DNA from: a bacterium
GTDB lineage: Bacteria > Vulcanimicrobiota > Xenobia > Xenobiales > JADMJV01
Length of the DNA: 64,000 bases
Assembly: GCA_018266105.1 (NCBI GenBank)
Contig: JAFEBA010000110.1
Span: forward strand, 32,365-96,364
Reading direction: 5' to 3'
A program made the position numbers and the translations under genes. Position 1 is the stretch's first letter. Each line of letters starts with the position of its first letter. Positions 57,408 to 64,000 of this stretch are shown one piece after another. The notes below the pieces were generated by a model. It did not search any database and had not been told where the DNA came from. It was given only the letters and a program-made list of their open reading frames with translations.

Positions 57408-59401
57408 TGACCCAACGGGTTTCTCCCGGTCAACAGATTCGGAACTTGGTGGCAAGCTTCCGGTCCGAACCTGCTGTCCGGAGCCTTCCCCCGCAAAGCC
57501 TGGTCGATCAATCGAATCCTAAAGAATGGACGGTTCTGGCCTACATGGAAGGCCGGGACCGTCTTTCCAATTCAGTTGACGTGGCTTTGAACGCGATGGA
57601 GGAGATCGGTTCCACCGACTCGGTCAACCTGGTTGCTCAGGCCACTCTGGTGCCCCAACTGGGCGATCGACGCTTTCAGCGAATGGGTCAGGTCAACACT
57701 CGCCGTTATTACCTCACTCAAGATGCGGACCTGAACAAAGTTCATTCGCCGGTGGTGGGCCAGTTTCAGGAGCAAAAGCGCCTGACCCCCGAGAGCCTGG
57801 AAGATTTCCTGTGCTGGGGTATCCGGGAATTTCCCGCCAAACACTTTATGGTGGTGCTGAAGAAGCACGGTCTGGGTTTTGCCGCCAACGGTTCCAATGT
57901 GCCGCTTTCTGCCCGCGAGCTACGCGCCACCCTGGAGAATGTCGAGCAGCGCACGGGAGTCAAACCGGACGTGCTATGCTGGGACTCCTGCAACATGCAG
58001 CAGTGGGAAGTGGCCTACGAACTCAGGGACCGGGTCTCGGTCATGACGGGTTCACCCGAGGCCATCCCGGCCGTGGAGTTCCCCTACCAGACCATGCTGC
58101 ACAATCTGGTAAGCTATCCCCAACAGCAGAATGCCCAAACGATGGGCAAGACCGTGGTCCAGTCGTACGCGGCCGAAGCTCCCCAGACCACGCAAATGGC
58201 CGTGGACATGGGCAAACTGCCGGCCGTCGGCCAGCGTCTGCGCGACTTCGTCAACTGCGCTCTCAACGCGCCTTCTGAGCGGCTTTACACCAACCTGATG
58301 AAGAGCGCCAGCTACGAGCCCAAAGAGAGCCTGTCGCTGGCCTTCAACTTTCGCGACCTGGCCGGCTTCCTGCAAAATGTCACAACCGACCAGGCTCTGC
58401 CGGGAGAGCTCAAGCTCAAGGCTCAGGCGGCGCTGGAAAGCCTGCGGGCGGCCCAATTGGATCGCAATGTTCACCCGCAGAGAGCTCATTTGAAACATTT
58501 GAGCGATGAAGCCGGACCCAGCGCCTTTCTGCCTTGGAAGCAACCCCAATCGGCCCTGCGAGACTCCTACGGCCAGCTGGCCTGGGCCAAGGACACCGGT
58601 TGGGATCGACTGCTCGACCACGCGCTGCAGGGCGGACCCCAACCCGAAAAATCCCCCTTGCCGGGCGGCCTGGCCAAACTGGGCCTGTATGCTTACAAAA
58701 AATACGTTTCGCCTTACTTACTGACCGACTGTCCCTATGAGGTCAGCTGTTCAGAGTATGCACGCGAAGCGATCCAGGCCCTGGGTCCCTGGCAAGGAGC
58801 CAAATGGGCCTTTATGCGCGTCATTTCATGCCAGGATGGAGCGGTCGGTGGAGCCGATGCTCCCCCCGTGGGTCAACATCCTCAGCAAGCCCAGCAGCCG
58901 CTTCCCGAACTCACAGTCCGGGCGCCTGTGGCTGTGACCAAGTCCGATTTTCGTCGCCGGGCCGAAGACTGGTTGTTCCGTGGTGCACGCCTGGTCGGCC
59001 AGGTCGTGGGCGGAAGCGTGGCGGCAGTGGCCGGGGGCCTGACGGCTGCGGCGCTGGGCGGAATGTGGGGCTTTCGGGCCGGGCTGGGGAACTTGAGTGA
59101 GCTGAACCTGGAACTGAGCAAAACCTACGGAAGCACCAAGGTGGGGGCCCTGGAGAAGGTGGAAAATCGGTTGGCCGCCCCGGGAGCACACGTAGGCCAA
59201 GCCCTTGGCCCGGTGGCGGGGGCCCTGACCGGGGCGCTCAGCGGCGCAGCCCTGGGCCTGCTGGGCGGGGGCCTTTTCAGCTACCGCTTCTTCGGAGGCT
59301 TTGCCGGGCTGGCGGCCCAAAACATGGCCAAGGACGCCCTGGGTGAACTGCCGCTGCACTACCAAACCGAGCAAATCCTGAAACGGGGCTATCGCTCGTG
59401 A
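57389..59401 (+). CDS. Clostripain-family (C11) protease fused to YidD-like domain
   Basis: The 670-residue protein has a caspase-fold C11 peptidase at ~45-290 (LKKHGLGF with His160; VLCWDSCNMQ with Cys201), a helical linker, a YidD/DUF37 domain at ~430-495 (YKKYVSPYLL, CPYEVSCSEYAREAI, Cys448/454/481, GGADAPP), and a glycine-zipper membrane hairpin at ~535-645. YidD normally is a free ~85-residue factor assisting membrane insertion near YidC. I do not know of its fusion to C11. ATG 57389 is used; the open frame to 57197 crosses the 48-bp repeats in a phase giving no sensible protein. It is coupled to the next gene by GTGA. Confidence 0.85.
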   Translation: MAVAPLVTQRVSPGQQIRNLVASFRSEPAVRSLPPQSLVDQSNPKEWTVLAYMEGRDRLSNSVDVALNAMEEIGSTDSVNLVAQATLVPQLGDRRFQRMGQVNTRRYYLTQDADLNKVHSPVVGQFQEQKRLTPESLEDFLCWGIREFPAKHFMVVLKKHGLGFAANGSNVPLSARELRATLENVEQRTGVKPDVLCWDSCNMQQWEVAYELRDRVSVMTGSPEAIPAVEFPYQTMLHNLVSYPQQQNAQTMGKTVVQSYAAEAPQTTQMAVDMGKLPAVGQRLRDFVNCALNAPSERLYTNLMKSASYEPKESLSLAFNFRDLAGFLQNVTTDQALPGELKLKAQAALESLRAAQLDRNVHPQRAHLKHLSDEAGPSAFLPWKQPQSALRDSYGQLAWAKDTGWDRLLDHALQGGPQPEKSPLPGGLAKLGLYAYKKYVSPYLLTDCPYEVSCSEYAREAIQALGPWQGAKWAFMRVISCQDGAVGGADAPPVGQHPQQAQQPLPELTVRAPVAVTKSDFRRRAEDWLFRGARLVGQVVGGSVAAVAGGLTAAALGGMWGFRAGLGNLSELNLELSKTYGSTKVGALEKVENRLAAPGAHVGQALGPVAGALTGALSGAALGLLGGGLFSYRFFGGFAGLAAQNMAKDALGELPLHYQTEQILKRGYRS

Positions 59402-60636
59402 TCAAGCCCTGGACCTTCATGTTCTACAACGCCGGACAGGGCCAGCTGGCCCGCATGGCCACCCACTCTTTGCGAGAGTTGGAGCGCGTCGGCTCCGATC
59501 AAAATACCGACGTCGTGGCCCTGAACTATCGCGAGAACACGTCTATCGGTCGCCATTCCCAATTTGAAGGCGGCAGCACTTACCACATCCAGCGCCACGG
59601 GGCTCCGAGACACAGAAGCGAACTCGGATCACTGCTCAGCTGCGCGCTGGCCAGTCCTAAGGACCTCAAGTCCCCGCTGCTGGATCGTCCGGTCGCACCC
59701 GGCGACTCGGCCAAGATCAGCCAGGCCGAGACCCTGAAAGCCTTCCTGCTGGACTCGATGAAGCGTTTTCCGGCCCAACACTTCGCTCTGGCCATCACCG
59801 GCCACGGAGCGGCCTTTCAAGGGCAGGCCATCACCCGTGGCCCGGCTGGACGGGCTGCGATCAGCAACGATGAACTGGGCCGAGTCCTGCGCGAGGTTCG
59901 GGAGCAGACCGGTCGTGGAGTGGACTTGGTGAACCTGAATACCTGCTACTCTGCCAATCTGGAAAGCCTCTATTCCCTAAAGGGTGCGACCTCCACCGTG
60001 GTCGCCTCGCAAGCCGCGCTGGCGGTGGGGACCCAGCCTTTCGCCAAGGTTCTGGCTGAAGTCCAACAGCAGCTCAAAGCCGGCAAATCAGTCCAGCCGG
60101 CTGACCTGGGGCGGCTCTTCGTCCAGGAAGCAGCAGTCCAGCCGTTGCATCAGCTCTACAGTCCCACCCTCACCGCGCTGGATGCCAACTCCCTGGGTGA
60201 ACTTGGTCAGGCCGTGGCCGAGCTGCAGAGTCAATGCATGGCTGCCGGGGTGGCGCCGGCCCAACTTCGCGAGCTGATTGGCAAGTCGGTTTCGGTGGAT
60301 TTCGCCCAGGGCGTGGAGCTAACCGACCTGGGGTCGCTGGCTTCGCAAATTGGAGAGTGCTTTCCCCAGCTGCGACCGGCCTCTGAGGCCGTGAAACAGG
60401 CTTTGAGCAAGACCGTTCTTTCGGAACAACACGCGATTCCAGAGGATGAGAGCAGACTCTCGCGGCTGGTGCGCAAGCTGCCCGGCCTGGTGGGCGAGCA
60501 GAGGGAGCTGACGGGCGCCACCGGAATGACGGTCTTCTGGAATGGATCCGAAAAGCAGCGACTGGCCTGCATTGAAGAAAGCGATTTCGGTCGGGAACAC
60601 CCGATTCAAAAGTTTATGGAGTACCTACGCGGGTGA
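59398..60636 (+). CDS. Second clostripain-family (C11) protease
   Basis: The 412-residue paralogue has C11 motifs LAITGHGAAF (His136) and LVNLNTCYSANLES (Cys183), and the N-terminal WTFMFYNAGQGQ, but no YidD or membrane part and no signal peptide. Residues 250-360 are helical and of unknown role. GTG 59398 overlaps the previous stop by 3 bp (GTGA), so it is produced with the fusion protease; the pair may form a heteromer. It converges with the DUF364 gene over 23 bp. Confidence 0.88.
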   Translation: MIKPWTFMFYNAGQGQLARMATHSLRELERVGSDQNTDVVALNYRENTSIGRHSQFEGGSTYHIQRHGAPRHRSELGSLLSCALASPKDLKSPLLDRPVAPGDSAKISQAETLKAFLLDSMKRFPAQHFALAITGHGAAFQGQAITRGPAGRAAISNDELGRVLREVREQTGRGVDLVNLNTCYSANLESLYSLKGATSTVVASQAALAVGTQPFAKVLAEVQQQLKAGKSVQPADLGRLFVQEAAVQPLHQLYSPTLTALDANSLGELGQAVAELQSQCMAAGVAPAQLRELIGKSVSVDFAQGVELTDLGSLASQIGECFPQLRPASEAVKQALSKTVLSEQHAIPEDESRLSRLVRKLPGLVGEQRELTGATGMTVFWNGSEKQRLACIEESDFGREHPIQKFMEYLRG

Positions 60637-61543
60637 CCGTTCGCTGCTCGGGCAGGATGATGTCGATAAAACGGCCGGAGCTAATCCTCTGCAACCCCTG
60701 GCGCTCCTGACGCGAGAAACGGTGACACAGACTGACGAAGTCCACGTCCACCGGGTTATGAACCAGGTGGGTAATACCGCGCTCAAACAACGGGCCGGGC
60801 AAGACTCCCCCGCTCGGTCCCTCCAGCACGATCATCCGGTCGCCGCGTGCTGCCGGTAGCAACCCTTGCAAGCTGCGATTGGGCAAGGTGGAGGCGCTCA
60901 CGCAGAGGATGTCCGCTTCCTCCAGCAACCCGGGCGCGTTGGATCCGTCGTCATAGACCACTTGCATGCGCTGGCTGGCCTCTTCTTTCAGCCGGAACGG
61001 GTAAGGGTTGCGCTGGCGAAAGTCATCGGAGGAAACCAAAAAATCGATGCAGTTCACCTTGGACAACCAGTCCTGAGCCAGAGCCTCCTCCAGATACCCT
61101 CCAAAGCCGACGATGGTGACGATCGGGGCGGGATGCTCAGCCCCCAATTCCCGCAGCCGAACTCGCCCGGGTTGGGAACGGAGACCCAGCCCGGCCAGCC
61201 GATCGGGATCTCGCAGCACGGGAGCCGAAAGGGCTGATAAGACGGCGACCCAGAGGGCATTGTGAGCATCACTTGGAGTGTCTTTGCGCAAATAGTTCCA
61301 GAGCAGCGGGTCGTGGTCCAGCTGGCTTAAGATCTGTCGACGGGTCCGCTCGATCTGAGCGGCGCTGATCCCGTGATGGCCTTCCAAATCGTAGTTCATG
61401 GCCAACCCGCAGTGCCCATCCTTGAGCCGCACGCTCAGAAAGAGGTTGTCCAGACACAGGTCCTCGAGACCCAGCTGTCCCCAGTCATCGGAACGAATCT
61501 GCTGAATGTGGTCGCTCAATTCTTGCAGAAGTTGGTCGCTCAC
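60614..61543 (-). CDS. DUF364 (putative heavy-metal chelation) protein
   Basis: The 309-residue protein has an N-terminal DUF4213-like domain (LCLDNLFLSVRL, GLAMNYDLEGHHG) and a Rossmann-like DUF364 domain (IVTIVGFGGYLEEAL, EEADILCVSASTLPNRSL, MIVLEGPSGGVLP, GITHLVHNPVD). The structure-based name is 'putative heavy-metal chelation'; the reaction is unknown. Start is GTG 61543, overlapping the upstream DUF2585 stop (GTGA). Confidence 0.82.
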   Translation of the reverse strand: MSDQLLQELSDHIQQIRSDDWGQLGLEDLCLDNLFLSVRLKDGHCGLAMNYDLEGHHGISAAQIERTRRQILSQLDHDPLLWNYLRKDTPSDAHNALWVAVLSALSAPVLRDPDRLAGLGLRSQPGRVRLRELGAEHPAPIVTIVGFGGYLEEALAQDWLSKVNCIDFLVSSDDFRQRNPYPFRLKEEASQRMQVVYDDGSNAPGLLEEADILCVSASTLPNRSLQGLLPAARGDRMIVLEGPSGGVLPGPLFERGITHLVHNPVDVDFVSLCHRFSRQERQGLQRISSGRFIDIILPEQRTVTRVGTP

Positions 61544-62088
61544 AGGGCTTTCTGCCAGGCCTTCAGAGTGGCGTTGGGGGCGATCAGCATCCAAATATTG
61601 AGGGTCAGTGAATCGCGGATGCTGACCAGCATGGTGACCTCGATGGCCAGGTAGAGCAGCAGCGAGAGGGTCAGTGGAAAGGAACCGGCCATCAGGAACC
61701 CCAAGCCACAGCAAAAGGTGTCGGACACGGAGTTGGCAATAGAGTCCCCCACATAATCAAGAGAGATCGTGTCCTGTCGGTAGCGCTCGATGATGAAGGG
61801 CGTATTTTCCCATATCTCCCAGAGCACCTCCAGGCCCAGGGCGGCGTTCAGGCGCCACCAACGGCCGCGCTGAGGAAAGAGCTTCCAGGTCAGAAAATAG
61901 AACAGGAACCCGTGCTGAATATGGGAGCCGCTGTAGGCATCCGCAAGGTGCTGGGAGTTATGGCTGCCCCAGGTATTGTCGCTCCAGAAAAAGAGCTGGT
62001 TGCACTTGCACCACCAGCGTCGCCCCATCAGGCGTAAGACGGCAATCTGGCCCAGCAGCAGAAGGGGAGTCGCAGCCCTAGCTTTCAA
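61540..62088 (-). CDS. DUF2585 integral membrane protein
   Basis: The 182-residue membrane protein carries the family signature SQHLADAYSGSHIQHGFLFY, EIWENTPFIIERYRQDTISL, YVGDSIANSVSDT and SIRDSLTLNI, with an Asp/His/Glu-rich set suggesting a membrane enzyme or metal site. TTG 62088 is proposed; TTG 62109 and ATG 62028 are alternatives. Translationally linked with genes on both sides. Confidence 0.8.
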   Translation of the reverse strand: MKARAATPLLLLGQIAVLRLMGRRWWCKCNQLFFWSDNTWGSHNSQHLADAYSGSHIQHGFLFYFLTWKLFPQRGRWWRLNAALGLEVLWEIWENTPFIIERYRQDTISLDYVGDSIANSVSDTFCCGLGFLMAGSFPLTLSLLLYLAIEVTMLVSIRDSLTLNIWMLIAPNATLKAWQKAL

Positions 62089-62389
62089 GCCTGCCCAGAC
62101 GCTCCACAACCTGCGAATCCTGAGCCATCTCCCAACCCCGACGAACGAACATCAAACTGCGCTCCCAGTCGCCCGGAAAACTGGCGGCCAGGCTGGCTTC
62201 CAAAACATCGTCCCAGTGTCCGGGAGCAAAGTGAAGGCAGGCCAAAAAGCCATATTTGATGGCTTCCTGGTTGAGTCGAAAACTGGCGTCGCCGTAGCGG
62301 GACTCCCAGATCCCCAGCAAGCTGCCGCGCATTGTTGCCCAGGCCAGTTCCTGTTGCTCGCTCCATACCGGTGTTGAGATTAGATCCAT
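62078..62389 (-). CDS. Unknown 103-aa protein, first gene of DUF2585-DUF364 operon
   Basis: All-helical cytoplasmic protein rich in Trp (QQELAWATMRGSLLGIWESR, GHWDDVLEASLAASFPGDWE). No match. ATG 62389 is preceded by AGGACTCAGGA and, 36 nt upstream, by TAGACT (62431-62426) as a likely -10. Overlap with the DUF2585 gene indicates an operon. Confidence 0.62.
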   Translation of the reverse strand: MDLISTPVWSEQQELAWATMRGSLLGIWESRYGDASFRLNQEAIKYGFLACLHFAPGHWDDVLEASLAASFPGDWERSLMFVRRGWEMAQDSQVVERLGRLES

Positions 62390-62425
62390 CGTTCCTGAGT
62401 CCTCTCTGAAGATGCCTCCGCTCTC

Positions 62426-62431
62426 AGTCTA
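62426..62431 (-). promoter_or_regulatory. -10 box TAGACT of the DUF2585-DUF364 operon
   Basis: TAGACT on the minus strand, 36 nt before ATG 62389. The same hexamer precedes genes at 15336, 37225 and 41910. Confidence 0.5.
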
Positions 62432-62509
62432 GGACGAGAGCGGTGGCAGCCGGAGGTGGAACAATCACCGTCTCAGGGTACCCTGATACTCTGAGGCTGA
62501 TGGTGAAGT

Positions 62510-63301
62510 TTACCGTTCGCGGGCGCCAGCGGGATGGCGGGCAACCAGCATTTCCAGAAATTGTTTGGCCAGTTCCTGGTCCGAGGCGGGGTTCTGGCCC
62601 GTGATCAGCTCGCGGTCGCGCACCACCTTGGACTGCATGGGAATCCAGGCCACGTCCATTTTGGCGCCGGCCGATTTGAGGGCGCTTTCGATGTGAAATT
62701 GCAATTTTGCGGGCATTTTCAGCTCGGCCACGCGCTCTTCGATATTGGAGAACACGGTCATGGAGTAATTGGCGTAGATCCAGTCCTGAGCCGGAACTTC
62801 ACGGCCTTCTTTGATAGCCGAGATGAATCCGATCGGGTCAAACTGAGCCGATAGGGCGGCGGCCGGACCGTGGCAAATCATGGCGGTGGGTTTGAAATGC
62901 TGGTGGAAGTGGCGCAAAATTTGGCCCAGTTGCGGATCCATCAGGAGGTCGGCCATGGGGGCGTGTCCTCCCGGCACGAAGAGCCCGGCGTAGTCATCCA
63001 ATCCTTGGCTGAGAACTTGGGCGAAGGTCTTGGGCTGGTTTAGCCCCGGCAGTTGCTGCACGAAGGCCCGGGTGCGCTGGTAGCGCCGTTCGTCGTTGCC
63101 AAAGAAGGAGGCGTCATCGGAACTGGCGTCCATGGCCGGGCGGTTGCCCCTGGGATTGGCCAGCTCCAGTTGATACCCGGCCTCTGCCAGGTGCTGCGCC
63201 GGCACCCCAAGTTCGTTCAAAAAGAATCCGGTTTCCAGGCGCTGACCGTCCGCCAGGTCGAGCTGATGCGCGCTGCTGAGAATGACGAGAATCTTGTTCA
63301 T
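62510..63301 (-). CDS. DJ-1/PfpI family protein (Hsp31-like)
   Basis: The 263-residue protein has the DJ-1 fold with nucleophile Cys in AMICHGPAAAL and the glutamate in the N-terminal LAEAGYQLELANP part. DYAGLFVPGGHAPMADLL is typical for Hsp31/YhbO-type members, which act as chaperone, deglycase or glyoxalase. ATG 63301 gives the usual N-terminus KILVILSS. Confidence 0.9.
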   Translation of the reverse strand: MNKILVILSSAHQLDLADGQRLETGFFLNELGVPAQHLAEAGYQLELANPRGNRPAMDASSDDASFFGNDERRYQRTRAFVQQLPGLNQPKTFAQVLSQGLDDYAGLFVPGGHAPMADLLMDPQLGQILRHFHQHFKPTAMICHGPAAALSAQFDPIGFISAIKEGREVPAQDWIYANYSMTVFSNIEERVAELKMPAKLQFHIESALKSAGAKMDVAWIPMQSKVVRDRELITGQNPASDQELAKQFLEMLVARHPAGARER

Positions 63302-63365
63302 CGAGATCACCAACCAATCGAAAGATAGACTTCCAGATTAGACCGTCTTGCCCCGATTGGGTTGG

Positions 63366-63397
63366 GGATCGGAGTACCCGGGGTGAGGGATCGGAGT
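63366..63397 (+). promoter_or_regulatory. Two 10-bp direct repeats, 22-bp period, upstream of prepilin-like promoter
   Basis: GGATCGGAGT at 63366-63375 and 63388-63397. The second ends 10 bp before the -35 box TTGGCA. Two helical turns apart, on the same face, as in activator (OmpR/PhoB-type) sites. Confidence 0.65.
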
Positions 63398-63407
63398 TGC
63401 AAATGCC

Positions 63408-63437
63408 TTGGCAAGCCCTCGGGTGAACCCTTAGGAT
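63408..63437 (+). promoter_or_regulatory. Promoter of prepilin-like gene
   Basis: -35 TTGGCA (63408-63413), 18-bp spacer, -10 TAGGAT (63432-63437), ATG 11 bp later at 63449. Confidence 0.7.
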
Positions 63438-63448
63438 GTTGAGCACGT

Positions 63449-63940
63449 ATGCCCAATATGCAAGACGAAACCTCAGACCTCATCGGCTCTCGCGCCGACG
63501 TCCCGCCACCCGCTCACTGGCTGACCCGGTTGCTGCGCCATCTGCTAATTTTGGGTGCACTCGGTGTTGCAGGCCTGTTCTGTCTGTTTCTCCTCAATCC
63601 ACGAGGAATCAGGGGCCGGGCCCAAGGTCAACTGACCGCCTGCAAATCTAACTGCAAGAATATCGCCACCGCCCTGGAAATGTATGCCAGCGACAACAAG
63701 GGCGCCTACCCCACCAGCCTGTCCCGTCTGACCCAGGGGAATTATCTCAGAGTGCTCCCCTCCTGCCCGGTCGCCGGCAGCGACACCTACAGCCCCAGCT
63801 ACCAGATGCACGCCCGCCCGGACCTCTTCAGTTTCTGCTGTCAGGGCAACAATCACAACAAAGCCTACAGCGGCTTCCCAGAACCGCCCGACAACTTCCA
63901 ACAGTATTTCTCCGCGCAGGGCCTGCTTACCCCACCTTAA
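63449..63940 (+). CDS. Prepilin-like/small-pilin-domain protein with one membrane helix
   Basis: The 163-residue protein has a cytoplasmic lead (1-27), one membrane helix (HLLILGALGVAGLFCLFLL) and an extracytoplasmic domain of the type seen after prepilin helices: CKSNCKNIATALEMYASDNK, GAYPTSLSRL, YLRVLPSCPVAG, FSFCCQGNNH, with five to six Cys. This C-rich 'NIATALEMYASDNKGAYP' type recurs in Armatimonadota, Eremiobacterota and planctomycetes. No classical prepilin peptidase site (GFTLIE) is visible, so it is probably a membrane-bound relative. Controlled by the direct-repeat promoter just upstream. Confidence 0.82.
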   Translation: MPNMQDETSDLIGSRADVPPPAHWLTRLLRHLLILGALGVAGLFCLFLLNPRGIRGRAQGQLTACKSNCKNIATALEMYASDNKGAYPTSLSRLTQGNYLRVLPSCPVAGSDTYSPSYQMHARPDLFSFCCQGNNHNKAYSGFPEPPDNFQQYFSAQGLLTPP

Positions 63941-64000
63941 AACAGGTAGCCGACTAGTGGTTGCTACGGGGCTGGTGCGACCGAGCGTGCATTCTTTCGA

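Noticed and set aside
57015..57455. Minus-strand open frame of 146 codons with glycine-rich repeats across the 48-bp repeat
   Set aside because: The 48-bp period keeps all frames open; the plus-strand frame has a proper Shine-Dalgarno, while the minus frame has none and runs into two genes.
1..64000. CRISPR array, prophage or insertion sequence
   Set aside because: No regularly spaced repeats other than the 48-bp coding repeat, no transposase or integrase motifs, and no terminal inverted repeats were found.

Overview
The window (roughly 60% G+C, about 65 densely packed genes on both strands) reads as chromosome of a free-living, metabolically independent Gram-negative-type bacterium from a poorly characterised lineage. 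Lipoproteins with lipoboxes, periplasmic proteins and a PilM homologue point to a diderm cell. The elongation factor G is of the mitochondrial EFG1 / 'spdEFG1' type, known from spirochaetes, planctomycetes and some deltaproteobacteria. The small prepilin-like protein at the right end, the many multidomain signalling proteins and the large share of unrecognised exported proteins also fit a deep-branching environmental phylum (Planctomycetota-, Armatimonadota-, Myxococcota- or Eremiobacterota-like). I cannot place it further from sequence alone. I see no rRNA, tRNA, CRISPR array, IS element, phage or integrase.

Layout. 1-3.3 kb: a cut hybrid histidine kinase, a PilM-like ATPase and a degenerate receiver protein in an overlapping operon. 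3.3-6.8 kb: exported protein with an in-frame amber codon, esterase, DUF3060 lipoprotein, YihY/BrkB membrane protein. 6.8-12.3 kb: signalling block (membrane Ser/Thr kinase divergent from an FHA-GGDEF-PilZ-PilZ protein; a 75-aa polyproline peptide; an OmpR-type two-component pair). 12.3-19.6 kb: DUF4132 protein, GH25 lysozyme, a zinc-ribbon protein co-transcribed with a MarR-GNAT fusion under a near-perfect 38-bp palindromic operator, and a glutathione S-transferase. 19.7-26.5 kb: cysteine synthase-like enzyme, GDPD, phospholipase D, prolyl oligopeptidase. 26.5-34.8 kb: hybrid kinase, MAPEG, GNAT, HemJ-like and vWA proteins, EF-G. 34.8-45.5 kb: a cysteine-protease-like protein with a polycationic and His-rich tail, a NrfJ/OB-fold lipoprotein, an MFS exporter overlapping a large possible ATP-grasp protein, a LytR-CpsA-Psr protein, and a helix-turn-helix protein fused to the cytoplasmic domain of the type III export gate FlhA/SctV. 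45.5-53 kb: Tag glycosylase, TerC, macrodomain, a bacterial RUS/DUF647 protein, AI-2E permease. 53-64 kb: several unrecognised proteins, then a repeat peptide followed by two clostripain-family (C11) proteases, the first fused to a YidD domain; a DUF364/DUF2585 operon; a DJ-1/PfpI protein; a prepilin-like protein.

Two features recur. First, many genes begin 6 bp after a TANNNT -10 box, placing +1 on the start codon, so leaderless transcription seems common, alongside Shine-Dalgarno-led genes. Second, neighbours overlap by ATGA/GTGA junctions or convergently by a few bases, so the genome is compact. The strongest candidates for undescribed biology are the HTH-FlhA(C) fusion (44394-45494), the repeat-peptide plus C11/YidD cassette (57135-60636), the protease-like polycationic protein (34857-36998) and the bacterial RUS homologue (48632-50032).
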